In this document: positions 20,990 through 32,177 of the stretch, piece after piece
How positions within the stretch are numbered: the stretch's first letter is position 1
Layout of the letters: the number at the start of each line of letters is the position of its first letter
Assembly: GCA_951640165.1 (NCBI GenBank)
Contig: OX621237.1
Coordinates: 11,160,001 to 11,224,000, forward strand
Reading direction: 5' to 3'
DNA: 64,000 nucleotides
From: Pseudoips prasinana
Lineage: Eukaryota; Arthropoda; Insecta; Lepidoptera; Nolidae
Made by a program: the position numbers and the translations under genes
The notes under the pieces: generated by a model
Seen by the model: the letters and a program-made list of their open reading frames with translations, nothing else
Databases searched by the model: none
What the model was told of the DNA's origin: nothing

Positions 20990-22295
20990 TATTTATACTT
21001 CAGTACTATTAAAATGTACATAGGCGGACTTAATGCCAAAGGCATTTTCTAACAGTCAACCTTAGGGTAGTGCACAGAGATCATGGCAGGTGCACTTAGG
21101 TATAAAAAAAATGTATTTACTTACTATAATTATAAATAATAATAATGACGAACACTATACATATTCCATAAATATATACAATACATACTATACAATAAAT
21201 ACCATATGCTTTAATCTAATGAATACTATACTATAACATAATACACTATAATAAATAAAATTATTAAAATTATTGATGAGACGTTTCTGCGTGAAGCTTC
21301 TTGCAAATATGCTCACGTACTTTCTTTTTAAACGCATAGCGAGTCTTAGCCATCCTGATTCCAACCGGAAGCTCATTCCAAAGAAGGATAGATTGGACAA
21401 AGAAAGAGGAATGAATAAAGTCAGAGCTATGTGGAGGACATCGTAAAAGACGATTATGACTAGAGCGGAGAGTTTTACTATGAGTAGCAAAAAGATATTG
21501 AAAGTGAGGCGTTAAGTAAGAAGGAACAGTAGGAGAGTCCAGTATGGAGAAAAGTGTGGTGAGCGCTCTTAAATTTCTTCGCTGGCGAATGGGCAACCAG
21601 TTTAACTGGGTGCGGTAAGCAGACACATGATCATACTTACGTAGATTGAAAACAAATCGAATGCAGTTATTTAGAAGTCGGTCAAGTTTGTTAAGAAGAT
21701 CTGCATTCAGGTCAAAGTAGCACACATCACCATAGTCGACAATGAGAAAAATTTGAGTCTGCACAAGCATTTCTTTTGTTCTGGATGGAAGGAAATTTTT
21801 AAGCCTATAAAATGCCCTTAACATTCCAGTGATTCTCTGACTGATGCCAGAAATATGGCTTTGCCAGTTTAGATTGTTGTCAATTACCAATCCCAGATCC
21901 TTGACTTTTTGGCTAATGGGTATGTGATAGTTGTCAAATATAATAGGGGGCAAAGTACCAACATCTACCTTGCACATCATTCTTGAGCTACCCACTATGA
22001 TTGCTTGGCACTTTGACGGGTTGACGGTTAATCCAAACTTATCTGACGAGATTTTTAAAAATTGTAAGTCTCGATTTATTTTATCAATTGCCTCTGATAA
22101 ACTATCAACACTCGCCTGGGTGTACAGTTGCAGGTCGTCAGCATATAGATGATACGCACTCTGAAGATCCTGAATTAAGAGGTTTATAAATACTGAAAAC
22201 AAAAGAGGTGAGAGAATACCGCCTTGAGGGACACCAGTTTCTAAGTTGCACCAATTTGACGACGCTTTGCCATGGAAAACTGACTGCTGGCGCTG
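20990..22295 (-). mobile_element. 5'-truncated CR1/Jockey-type LINE
   Basis: A minus-strand LINE about 1.3 kb long, carrying only the second half of the RT ORF and a 3' UTR of about 280 bp. The 3' end reads ATTAAGTCCGCCTATGTAC and finishes AAATAAAT. A 6-bp duplication GATATT at 20984-20989 and 22296-22301 marks the insertion. A related 3' end is at 25985-26112. Confidence 0.85.
21270..22295 (-). pseudogene. reverse transcriptase C-terminal half of the LINE
   Basis: About 340 codons open to a stop at 21270-21272. The first codons of the longer open frame (22296-22313) are flanking repeat DNA, so the real RT part starts inside the element. Motifs in order: GVPQGGILSPLLFSVFIN, the catalytic HLYADDLQLY, NPSKCQAIIVG, VKDLGLVIDNNLNW, YGDVCYFDLNADLLNKLDRL, NLRKYDHVSAYRTQLNWLP and LWNELPVGIR. 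These are typical of CR1/Jockey-superfamily polymerases. The endonuclease and the first RT blocks, including the first catalytic aspartate, are gone by 5' truncation. The remaining frame has no stops or shifts, so the insertion is not very old. Confidence 0.9.
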
Positions 22296-22380
22296 GATAT
22301 TCCCTAGGGTCAACTTCTACGCACTTCATGAGATGAGATGTGGTGATGATATTCTGATATTCGCGGCCGTCACCACACAT

Positions 22381-22736
22381 CAAGTAGCGATTAATATAAA
22401 GCACCAAATCATACGATCACCACGATATTGATGACGTAGCTGGAGTACGTTATATTTTATACCCCTGTATTTTTGCTACGTAATTTGTGTGCTTAGAGGA
22501 ATTAATAAAGTTAAAATAGCCAGATCTTAAAATACATTATCTTTAGTATTTCCATACCAAGTACCACAAAGGATTTGGGTCGGCGACCAAAGTTTATCAG
22601 TTTAATTCTGATCTTGGCATCCAGACGATATTAAGTGTCTGTCTATAAGGAACTAGAGCGTAAGTTGTAAGTCGAAGTAAGTTCAACAGGAGCGTAGGCG
22701 TACAGGTGAGGTGTTTGACCGCGCGTTTGAGATGCC
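22381..22736. other. no recognisable feature
   Basis: Non-coding. Confidence 0.45.
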
Positions 22737-22989
22737 ATGGATGCTTCACGGCGCCCAACAAATTAGGATGTGGAGATTAAGATGTCGTGTAGGAATCCGG
22801 CCCCGGCGGTGGAACGACCCACAGACGCCGGGCTCTACAGAATTATAAGTTAGCACACAGGCAGAACACTAAATTCGTTCAATAATAAAAACTAACCAAA
22901 AAGCTGCCACGGACTGTTCTAAACATTTATGAACTATATATGTTTGTAATCTCCACATCCTAATTTGTTGGGCGCTGTGAAGCATCCAT
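22737..22989. mobile_element. 253-bp element with 43-bp terminal inverted repeats
   Basis: 22737-22779 and 22947-22989 are reverse complements with one mismatch. The arms contain GCGCCCAACAAATTAGGATG. The interior (167 bp) includes a GC-rich part (CCGGCCCCGGCGGTGG) and no coding frame. No clear target duplication; CCAT lies close to both ends. Probably a MITE of unknown superfamily. Confidence 0.7.
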
Positions 22990-23624
22990 CCATACTGTTT
23001 AGGTATAGATATTTTCTAAAGTCATGATCCTATTAAAAAATATTTACGTAACCCAGTGTGATCTTGTAAACATATCACATTTATAAATACACAATTTTGG
23101 GTTTTACATAGTTCTATCGGGTCGGTTCACACAAATTTGTGTTCCTTTCGGGAATCCTAAAGCTGACTCAAATGCTATTTTTACTAGTAGATTATTCCTA
23201 ATGTTTATGTATTATCAAATATATATAATTTATATAAAAAAGAATAAAACATCACTCTACTTTTAAATTTATTTCTACTTTCTACTTTTATTTCAGATGA
23301 CATTAATTTGTGGACGACACGAGGCTATTTAAGCCTCGTGTTAAAACGTAGAGTTTAGATGACGGAAGCTATTGTTTCGTTTCCTGGTGAAACATGTTTT
23401 TCTGTGGCTACCGTGTTTTTCATTGCATCTCGTGTAAACGCTGAAATAAATGTATCGTTTTATTTGTGAGGTATTAAACTGAATTAATGTGGTAACTTTT
23501 TTGCTTTCACATTGTTATTTTGACTACCTATATGTTATTTTTTGTAGTGGTCCGTAACATAAGGGAAACTAGTCTCTCTACTCTCTATCTCATCTCGATC
23601 TGTTATTATTAATATAATAATATA
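22990..23624. other. no recognisable feature
   Basis: AT-rich non-coding sequence. Confidence 0.45.
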
Positions 23625-23682
23625 ATATCCTGGGACATTATTCACACACGGCCATCTGATCTCTAACTAAGCAGAGGTTGTA
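23625..23682 (-). mobile_element. SINE family B tail, cut by a MITE
   Basis: It carries the family B 3' end (ATATCCTGGGACATTATTCA and AACTAAGCAGAGGTTG on the plus strand). The sequence then passes into MITE family M at the TA at 23681-23682, where family B would read TACTATGG. The MITE thus inserted into a SINE. Confidence 0.75.
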
Positions 23683-23775
23683 CAGACGCCAGTACATCAA
23701 GCTACCCCAATATGTCAAATTTCCGCAATTGAAAGTGAACCTTATGCTTTTGTGATTAAGTTGAAAATCTTTATA
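23683..23775 (+). mobile_element. MITE family M, right end lost
   Basis: It starts CAGACGCCAGTACATCAAGC directly after a TA and follows the copies at 39216 and 57370 until about 23775, where the right terminal repeat is missing. Confidence 0.75.
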
Positions 23776-23896
23776 AATAATATTATGTGGACTGCACATA
23801 GGTTACAAAGATTTACTTTATATGCTTTGAAAATTATTAGAAAATTAATTAATTTTCACGGCGCATTATTGAACCCTAATAATGTCCTCTTGGCCG

Positions 23897-24012
23897 AATT
23901 ACGGCCATGGCGGTCCGATCAGACACTAACCATCTCCGCGGGACATATTATAATGCAAAAGTATTTGCGTAAACGCACATGAAATTTCTAATTCCTTTAC
24001 TCTCAAGATCCA
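23897..24012 (-). mobile_element. SINE family C remnant
   Basis: It reads GGACATATTATAATGC and the neighbouring SINE C phrases on the plus strand, with many changes. Only part of the 3' half is left. Confidence 0.55.
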
Positions 24013-25096
24013 AAGGGACGGCTAGCCCCTAATCAATTAGCGGAATTCTCACGCGGACATTTTGTTTTATAAGGCGCAAAATGCATTGGCCGTAAATCGT
24101 AGTGAGTTCGAATTTTAAGCGGTTAGCTAGAAAAACGTTATCCATTTTAATCCAATAATTGCCCTAGTCTTTAGTAAGTATTAACACTTAGAACAAAAAT
24201 AAAAGTGGAACAAATAATGAAAACAATAGCTTGGCGAACAATTTTCAACGAACTGGCTAATCTCATTAAAATACCTAATGACAAATAGTGTGAGCGCCAG
24301 CATTCATGAAGTGTCATTGAAATTTAATTTGAGATACCTGTAAAGTCATTTTTCACGACAAACTGACTGTGTGATTCAGACTTTGGCGGGAATCGTGGGC
24401 GCCAAATAATCCGCTTTATTTTTATAACTTGACTTGTGATTCAATAAAATGCTAATATTAGTAACTTTACATGTTTCCATTCTTGTTATACTTTATTTGA
24501 CGACAAATTTTCATAAATTTAACGTGAAGTAGGTTCTGAAACTTTTTGTGTCGCACTGAAATGTATCCGTCCGGCGCGCGCGTCGATTAAATTGCCTCTT
24601 ATATAGTAAGTATTATTTTATGATCTTTTGACGGTGGCGCTATAATATTTCAAGTTTTAATGTACCTACACCAATTAACTTGTACATTTTACAACAGTTC
24701 AAAGAAACTTTGTTTTGTAGAGCGATGAGTAATGTTTATACATACAATTATTGTGATTAGACTGATCAAAGTATTCGTAATACATTTATCATGTTTTTTT
24801 ATTATACCTAGTAGGTGTATAACGTTTGTAAGTCTTCAAATATATGTGGTGTACTTACAACAAGAATATAAATTAAAATATTATAATTTATTAAATATTA
24901 TAAATTATAATGGTAGTTTTCTAAAATTATTTTCCTTTTTTAAATTTGAAGGTTCAAAGTTTAACAAAATCTTTTAACAATTTATTTATACTCTATTTAT
25001 TCATAAACATTTAGTCAAATCATACATTTACGAAAGGGTAATAAATACTTTTTATTCTTTATAAAAATACTTTTTACTTACTGTTTATAAAACGTA
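24013..25096. other. no recognisable feature
   Basis: AT-rich; an 81-codon frame at 24732-24977 is biased to I, L, F and Y, as expected from AT-rich non-coding DNA. Confidence 0.45.
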
Positions 25097-25295
25097 GTTT
25101 ACCGGAAGACGCAACGTGCGCAGGCCGCCTTCAAGATGAACATATTATTATGTAGGTACGAGTATAATGATGTTCTGGTGAGGGTCGCTGGCAATCGCTG
25201 GATGGAGGCGGATAGCACAAGATCGGCAATTGTGGAGATCTTTGGGGGAGGCCTTTGTCCAGCCGTGGACATCTTTGGTTCATATAATAATTATA
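25097..25295 (+). mobile_element. RTE 3' end fragment with small internal insertion
   Basis: It follows the RTE C-terminus and tail: ACCGGAAGACGCAACGTG, GTCGCTGGCAATCGCTGGAT and GGAGATCTTTGGGGGAGGCC. Compared with 6785-6957 there is about 35 bp of unrelated AT-rich sequence at 25137-25175. It is 5'-truncated and has lost coding potential. The same family is also represented at 48268 and 54660. Confidence 0.8.
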
Positions 25296-25984
25296 AAATA
25301 TTTTTTTTAAATTTCGTATAAGATACACTGGGATGCAGACGTTTGATTTTAAACATTTATTATATTGTTATTACAACTAGTGATATATAGGTAAAACTTA
25401 TTGATAATTACTATAAGGACTTAAAACAATAAAAAAATCAAATAAAACGTTATTTTCATTTGCTCATTATATGTGTTAAATTGTTATTATGTGTTTTATT
25501 GTTATGTTGATGGAAACAATAACTATAGGACAACATGTTTTGCCAACATCGATGCTCACAATAGGAACCAGTTTGTTAGTATACCATCAAATAATTATAT
25601 GTCATGTTTTAATATAAAAAATAATTAGATTCCTCATAGACGATAGACAGATAGTCAAACGTATAATAATAAAAATCTAAATCAATTATATTATACAAGT
25701 ATTCTTCAATCTGTCCATTTTCATGAGTAGATAATGCTCCTTGAATTTGCTACATTTATGTAAATCCTATGTATATTTGTTTACATTATCATGTAGTTCA
25801 AAGAAAAATGTCTCAATGAAGAAACATGACGATTACATAAAATACAAAATTAATGAAATTTCTGTAGGTATTACATTAAGTCAAGGTTTAATTAACACTG
25901 GTCAGCCGACCGACCTTTTTCTATTTCCCACCCACAGACTAAAATACAGGGTGGTACATAGATATTAAACGAGATAAAATCGTA
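25296..25984. other. no recognisable feature
   Basis: AT-rich; short frames without recognisable domains. Confidence 0.45.
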
Positions 25985-26112
25985 TGTAACGAGATACAAA
26001 TATATATTTATTTAATATTTATATTAATGAATATTGAACATAGGTGGACTTAATGTCCGTAAACCTTTGGGCAGTGCATAAAGACTGGTGGTTGCACTAC
26101 AATTGTTGATAA
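25985..26112 (-). mobile_element. LINE 3' UTR fragment
   Basis: On the minus strand it has CTGCCCAAAGG, then ATTAAGTCCACCTATGT and an AATAAATA tail, as in the 3' end of the LINE at 20990-22295. Confidence 0.6.
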
Positions 26113-26281
26113 TAGCTAACTTACTATCTATAGGTATTACATCGTAATTAATATTGCATAATAAGCCCTACTAAAATAATAACTTTACCTACCGAAACGT
26201 AGGAAGACTGCGTACAATTCCAATTTATATAACGAAATTTTTAGTATAAAGATATGTTCTTTTGAAATAAATATTGAAGTG

Positions 26282-26282
<1 letters not shown>

Positions 26283-26313
<31 letters not shown>
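26283..26313. repeat. (TA)n microsatellite
   Basis: About 15 uninterrupted TA units. Confidence 0.9.
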
Positions 26314-26316
<3 letters not shown>

Positions 26317-26649
26317 TAATATTAGGACTCATCATAAGGAAAACCTCCGTGACAGTCGGACCGGATATAACACGGCTTTCTCTGTTAAGGAATGATGCCC
26401 TAAAACGACATAATTTCTTTGAAAACTTCGGTAATCAACAATATCATCATTTTTACTGATGGTTGAGACAGTAACTGCCTCGTTATTTATAGTTCATTTT
26501 CTCTTGTAGATAATCAAGCCTCTTTTCATTGAACATCAATATTTGTGCCTCCCTGTATTATGTTCACACTAGATCTGTAATTGACATACGCCGAAGAGTA
26601 CCACTATTCGCACGCCCACGTGAATACCACGTTTCTGTCTAGACAATAA
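26314..26649. other. no recognisable feature
   Basis: Non-coding; the left part of the decayed LINE may start within it. Confidence 0.4.
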
Positions 26650-26699
26650 GTGTGTGAGAGATGCCCGTTTAAACAAACAGCTTCATTTTACGTATGCTC

Positions 26700-27798
26700 G
26701 ATGAAAGAAGTTTACGAGGACGATTTGCAACTCTACCGTGAGTTACAAGTTGAACATGTTGACCTAGTCATTGATGCCATCAATAGTGATCTTCTGAACA
26801 TTAGTCATTGGGCCAGATCTTTTGGTCTAAATGCATCAAAGACGGTCACCGTAGCCTAGTTTGTAATGCTCCTGCCTACGAAGCTGGTGGTCCTGGGTTC
26901 GAATCCCGGTTAGTGCAAATATTTGTGTGATGAGCACGAATATTTGTTTCTGAGTCATGGATGTTTTCTATGTATATAAGTATTTATCTATCGATATAAG
27001 TATGTATATCGTTGCCTAGTACCCATAGTACAAGCTTTGCTTAGTTTGGGGCTAGGATGATCTGTGTGACATTGTCCCAAGATATTATTATTATCATAAT
27101 CAAACTCTCCAGGTCTCATTATTTATGGCAAGTGTATGGTTCATTTGATTCCATATAACAGTTCTCTTCCAGTTCTCTTTAACAATGATCCTATAGCGTA
27201 CACAAATCTGCCAAAAATCTTAGGGTATTTATCGACTACAGCTTGTCATGGATGGATCACGTTACAGAGGTAAGCAGGAGAACATACTGTTCATTTAAGT
27301 CTGTCTCGTCTCCGTCTCCAACAATTGCTATCATTTCGCACTAAAATTTATCTTCCACGATCACTTCTACACTATGCTGATGTCTGTTTTCTCGACGCTC
27401 ATCAAGAACTTCACAGCAAGCTTGAATGCTGGCATTTATGTATCTGATTTATCTTCGACCTCCAGCAATATGACCACTTGTCAAAATACCGGTCACAGTT
27501 GAAATGGAAATTACCAGTTCGGCAGCGTCGAAATTGTCATATTCTCTGCTTTATTCTTAATAACCCTAACGCTCCGATTTAGTTTGACTATTTGTTCCCA
27601 AGAGGTAAACTCTATCACTTAGCCACTTACCTTCTCCTAAGTATGCATTCTCATACTACCATCCGATACGACGACTCGTATACGGTTAGTACAGTGCGCT
27701 TGTGGAATTCCCTTCCTCATTCTATATGCGCTAGTTCGTCAGTTAATATATTTAGAAGAAGAACATTTTCTGTTATACTTAATTGGTATGTTGATTGA
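26700..27798 (+). pseudogene. decayed CR1/Jockey-type RT interrupted by SINE A
   Basis: Before the SINE one frame reads EDDLQLY, DAINSDLLNISHWARSFGLN and ASK, the region that starts at the catalytic aspartates. After the SINE, pieces in different frames give FIDYSLSWMDHVTEV, QYDHLSKYRSQLKW, LPVRQRRNC and RLWNSLPHSI. These match in order the C-terminal half of the RT at 21270-22295. The first residue of the YADD box is lost (the residue before EDD is tyrosine, giving YEDD), and several stops and shifts break the frame. It is older than the SINE inserted in it. Confidence 0.75.
26841..27098 (+). mobile_element. SINE family A, full length, inside the decayed LINE
   Basis: The head reads GGTCACCGTAGCCTAGTTTG with box B GGTTCGAATCCCGG, and the tail reads TAGTTTGGGGCTAGGATGAT then GACATTGTCCC and an ATT repeat. 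ATCAAA at 26835-26840 and 27099-27104 is the likely target duplication. Confidence 0.85.
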
Positions 27799-28415
27799 AA
27801 AGCAGGTAGACAGATGGTACATTATTATATACTTATATATGTATGGGTATGTGATTAATTTCGGTATAGTAAGTAATATTACTATGTAGGTATCTGTAGG
27901 TATTTATACCCTTATCCAGAAGTCTCACTCTAACAAGAGTTTGCTGAAAAAACATTTATATTGAGTTAAGCTCGCCTCTGTATATAATTTAAAGATGTAT
28001 TTTCTTTGTATAATAAAGAAAGAATAAAGTATGCGGATCTTAAAGTATCTGCCCACCATTATCAGAAATAATAATAAGGGCTTGTACTTGCTTCGTAACA
28101 GAATAACCAGACAAAGCATAGAATAAACAGATTAAATCATCTTGACAAAGAATTGCATTTATTCCTTCAAGACGCAAGTATAAACAGTTTGGTAAGGTGC
28201 AATTATTGTCTTGCCCAAGTGGAGTTTAACAAAATGCTTCCACTGCCTCGAACACAATACTATACATACTCAAGGAGTACCCCATAAGAAATCTTTTGGG
28301 AGGACTTGAGCAACTTCGTTGGCTTACCCAAAGACTTGATACAACACCTGGACAACACAATTTTTTTATAGATTTAAAATTTTAAATATGCCATACTATA
28401 ATAATACCACCCAAA
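27799..28415. other. no recognisable feature
   Basis: AT-rich; the start may include the 3' UTR of the decayed LINE. Confidence 0.4.
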
Positions 28416-28510
28416 TTAACCTTTTAAGCCATGGTCACGTCTATGTAGTCGTGGTTGTGGCGTGCTGTTGGTTTGTCATTTATACATGACTGTGGCGGTC
28501 AAAAGGTTAA
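28416..28510. mobile_element. piggyBac-type MITE with TTAA target duplication
   Basis: TTAA stands at 28416-28419 and 28507-28510. The inside begins CCTTTTAAGCC and ends GGCGGTCAAAAGG, imperfect inverted ends starting CCTTTT. TTAA duplications are the mark of piggyBac elements. It is 95 bp long and non-coding. Confidence 0.65.
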
Positions 28511-29010
28511 TAAAAGTAAATAGTAAGGTAAAATAGTAATAAAAATAGTAAGTAAGGTAAAATTGTAATTTCGTCCCTGTACACAATATTTCATTGCCAA
28601 CTGAACCACGTTAAAAATAGCGCGATGATATGGGTTAACACTGGTCACATAAAGGTCACATATATTCTGTGTCCATGTGTGATAAACGATAAGATAAAAG
28701 ATGTATATTGTTTTTCATTAGATCGACGGCCAGCTACTCAACATAATAGCGCAATAAAAGTAATAAACGCGGATATAAAGCAAATTTTCTAAATAGTTAC
28801 GATGACCGGTTGCCACCCGACATCGTCTCCTAGTAATCCACTTTATTGGACACTACAAGTCGTCTATATAAAGAACTGTTGACATGTGCTAATGAGTTTT
28901 AACATTTCATGACTAGTAAAGCAAAACTTTATCTTCAAAAGCTGACGACACTATTTTTATCTAGGACCTATTCTACTGTAAATTATTGTTGTACATGTAA
29001 ATAAAATATA
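28511..29010. other. no recognisable feature
   Basis: Non-coding; short AGTAA-rich part near 28511-28555. Confidence 0.45.
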
Positions 29011-29213
29011 AATATCTTGAGACAACTGTACACTGTCGTCGGATGCCATACTAGGCTAAGCAACCAGACAACTGGTAAACATACTTATATATTTACACCC
29101 AGACACTAACTAATAATTGTGATCATTACACTGACATTTATCCTGGGTGGGATCGAACCCACAACCTCTAACTTAGCAGTCAGGGACTCTACCAATAAAC
29201 CAACAGGCCAGTC
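29011..29213 (-). mobile_element. tRNA-derived SINE, family D
   Basis: The minus strand reads GGCCTGTTGGTTTATTGGTA (box A region) and GGTTCGATCCCACCCAGG (box B), then a body and the end TCTCAAGATATT. Related copies: 38150 (minus) and 46376 (plus, truncated). Confidence 0.8.
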
Positions 29214-29354
29214 TTTTAAGTAATGTCAGAAACGATGAGCAGAGAATTTGAACCCTCCCTCCAACTTATGGACTTCTATTCTTCCTGCTGAAATTGTCCA
29301 TTCTAAGGTTTCCTGGGTAAATCGCTGTTGGTCCACTGAACTTTATTTTATGTT

Positions 29355-29900
29355 ATTGTTTATTATTATTCTTTATTGAACATAGATAATAAACATTTTA
29401 TACATGTGTACAAGGTGAGCTTAAGGCTGCGTTTCCACTGAGGCAGAGCGGAGACGAGCCGCGTTCACCAATCACATGGCTTGGAAATTACACCAGCGGA
29501 AAAGAGATGTGGATTCCAAGCCACAGCCCTCTCCGCTCCGCCTCAGTGGAAACGCAGCCTAACTCATTGATGAGTTTTCTTCTAGCAAACCACTGACAGA
29601 GGGAGATTTGTAGAAGAAGGGTAAAAACAGTGTACAATATCAAAAGAAAAATAAAATTAAGTGATGCTAATTGCTACTACCAACTTATAGAAATAGATAT
29701 ATATCTACATACTAATAATACAAACAAATTACATACTATACACACTACATATATATAAAACTCCTAAATATACTAATACACATATTATAGATTACAGTGA
29801 TTGTGACAAAAAGTGTTCCCTTGTTCTTCTTCTAAATACCTCTAAAGATGATGTTTACTGTCGCATGTAAATCTTAGTGTACATAAAAAAGCTTTGGGCT
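29355..29900 (-). mobile_element. LINE 3' UTR fragment hosting a MITE
   Basis: The left edge reads TTCTTTATTGAACATAGATAA on the plus strand, which is an AATAAAGAA tail read on the other strand, and the text up to about 29600 resembles CR1-like 3' UTR sequence. The border on the right is uncertain. A Harbinger-type MITE lies in it at 29425-29559. Confidence 0.4.
29425..29559. mobile_element. PIF/Harbinger-type MITE with TAA target duplication
   Basis: The ends are inverted repeats of about 30 bp, starting GGCTGCGTTTCCACTGAGGC, with one mismatch. TAA stands on both sides (29422-29424, 29560-29562). A 3-bp TWA duplication with GG-starting ends is the pattern of PIF/Harbinger elements. 135 bp, non-coding. 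Confidence 0.75.
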
Positions 29901-30081
29901 AGGTGGCATTATAATGTTGTGTTTCTACTCGTCAGTAAAGGCGATATGCGGCAGGAGGGAAAGATCGCGTGAGTGATGTCATTTGTGCCCGGGGCGTCAC
30001 CCGCTTGAATGAATGTTTTATCTTATAAAGTGTAGTACACATTTGCCCAGCAATAGAATAACGTGTATGATATCACACTAA

Positions 30082-30258
30082 TCACACTAATATTATAAAA
30101 GCGAAAGTTTATGAGTGTGTATGTTTGTTACTTCTTCACGTCTAAATGGCTGGAGCGATTTCAATAAAAAGTTGTATGGAGGTAGCTGACACCCTGGATT
30201 AACACATAGGCTATAATTTATAAAATTTTACGCGGGTAGCACCGAGGGGCACAGCTAG
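30082..30258 (+). mobile_element. Lep1-like non-autonomous Helitron
   Basis: TCACACTAATATTATAAAAG starts after A at 30081; GCACAGCTAG ends before T at 30259. The first nine bases are repeated just upstream (30072-30080), a small partial duplication of the 5' end. 177 bp. Confidence 0.85.
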
Positions 30259-30482
30259 TATGATATAAATAATCATTCCCCAAAATCTTGTTAAATATAA
30301 TCACAATAAATTCAGCGTTTGGGCGAATAAGCGGACGATGCAGATATACACACCAACAACAGAAATTTTATACTTTATGTTCTTAGTATTTAAGTAGTAA
30401 AATATAATACAAAGCATTTGTTTTATTTTATCGCGTGATAAGGAATGGCTCCCAAACAAAACATTATTATGACTATTTTTTT

Positions 30483-30716
30483 TTTATAAGGGACAATGTT
30501 TTACAGATCATCCTAGCCCCAAACTAAGCAAAGCTTGTACTATGGGCACCAGGCGACGATATACATACTTATATAGATAGATAAATACTTAAATACATAG
30601 AAAACATCCATGACTCAGAAACAAATATTCGTGCTCATCACACAAACATTTGCACTTACCGGGATTCGAACCCAGGACCACCAGCTTCGTAGGCAGGAGC
30701 ACTACCAACTAGGCTA
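30483..30716 (-). mobile_element. SINE family A, extreme 5' end missing
   Basis: It matches the copy at 93-348 closely from the AAGGGACAATG end up to CTACCAACTAGGCTA, but the final CGGTGACC of the head is absent. Box A and box B are still present on the minus strand. Confidence 0.85.
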
Positions 30717-31119
30717 TCTAATTAACTTATCTAATGTAATGTAACTACAAGGTTTAAGTTAAATTAACAATTTTAAATACAGTAACATAAAATAACTTTT
30801 ATGGTCTCACGAGTACGTATATCTTCCTACTGGGCTTTCTCACTATTTATCTATAGGTATACAACATATTATAGAGTGAATTTTACTATTCACAAGCAAA
30901 AGAAGTAAGTTCTCATAGATATATTTTTTTAACATGATGTTTTCAGTTAGCTTAGAGTCTCTCACTGCTTCACTGGACAATGTAATGGTAGAAATCGAAT
31001 CAAATATAAACCATATCTTCTGTACTGACTTATAAACTAAAATACACATTAATATAATCATAGATACACAATACGTTACGATAGATAATACAATACGTTT
31101 TTCTTACTTATTTTTATCG
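30717..31119. other. no recognisable feature
   Basis: AT-rich, with a chance 72-codon frame on the minus strand. Confidence 0.4.
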
Positions 31120-31121
31120 TA

Positions 31122-31455
31122 CTGCCTCGTTGGTAGCGTGTTCACCCGCAGAGAACGAGGTCCTGGGTTCAAATCCCGGGTCGGGCCAAAAGTGTATTTG
31201 GGACTTTTCTGTAAAAAGAAAAATTTCTCAGCATCAGAATTCTGGGAGTTGGCGTTATTATACCTCCGTGGCTCGCTATCCTAACCTAACCTCTTCACGG
31301 TCGTGACGCTAGGCGTCCCATCGGAGAGTGATGGAATAGAAAGTGCTCCGGTGTTTGCGCACACACTTGAGCACGATAATATGTCCCGCGCAGATGGCTA
31401 ATCTCTGTTGAGACTGGCAGGCGTGGCCAAAATTCGGCTAGGAGGACATTATTAA
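31122..31455 (+). mobile_element. SINE family C, nearly complete
   Basis: The head is ACTGCCTCGTTGGTAGCGTG with box B GGTTCAAATCCCGGG; the end is GGAGGACATT. Compared with 19749-20124 it has a small deletion in the head before box A and several shorter ones in the body. No clear target duplication. Confidence 0.8.
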
Positions 31456-32032
31456 TACAACACGTCTAGACAAGCATTCTCTATAAATGTCTACGGCTCG
31501 TAGACACTTATATTAAATGCTTGTCAAGACTTTTTTCTTCTCAAAATAGCCTGAATAACCAGGATGGATCGAAGGGCGAATATTAAAATAACTTGGTCCA
31601 TCCTGCGCCCGGGACAAAGACATTGTATACTTGAATATTCGTAATGAACGATGTTTACATTGATTATGTCCTAAAAAGCTGTAAATTGTAGTTTAATGAT
31701 TACTCAGCGCAATGTTTCCTTGTGTCTGTAACACACATAATTTAATTTTGTCCTTCACATAAATATTACATTTCACAATATTGTATTCAAACTGTATGTA
31801 TGTAATATAAATCTGATAAATCAATTCAAAATATTTATATAAAATAGGTACATTTTAAGGTGCTAACAATGTATCCAACCTTTCCTTAGGGTTTGAATGT
31901 CTAAATTATCAACAGTAATAAAATAATTTAAGCAATTACGAATGCTGTCAATTTTAAATTAAGAACATTTTTATATAATGCTTTATCTTGTTAATTAAGA
32001 ACATATTAATTATAAATATTATTTCACCTATA
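31456..32032. other. no recognisable feature
   Basis: AT-rich; two related phrases (GTCTAGACAAGCATT and its inverted form near 31518-31532) are close together but form no clean repeat. Confidence 0.4.
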
Positions 32033-32177
32033 TCCTACTTTTTTATTATAAATTCGAAAGTATGTGAGTTCCAATATATGGATTTTAGTTACTCTTTCAC
32101 CCAAAGCTACGGAACAGATTTTCTCTGGTCTATAATTTATAAAGTTTGACGCGGATGAGACCGCAGGGCACAGCTAG
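32033..32177 (+). mobile_element. Lep1-like Helitron, shortened
   Basis: It starts TCCTACTTTTTTATTATAAA after A and ends GGGCACAGCTAG before T. Internal deletions shorten it to 145 bp. Confidence 0.75.

Larger units (their letters stand above)
20836..22380 (-). mobile_element. RTE-derived short element interrupted by a LINE
   Basis: The right piece (22296-22380) is the 5' part: GTGTGGTGACGGC, then ATATCATCACC. The left piece (20836-20989) is the rest: GGCAGACGGGTTGGCGATCG on the plus strand, then the 3' end fused near CCACTGCTGGACAAGCC. The two halves are separated by a minus-strand LINE at 20990-22295, and GATATT flanks that insertion on both sides. Confidence 0.8.

Noticed and set aside
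26841..26905. A true tRNA gene, from the box A and box B at this site.
   Set aside because: The boxes are part of a SINE head; the sequence does not fold into a complete cloverleaf and the SINE body follows directly.
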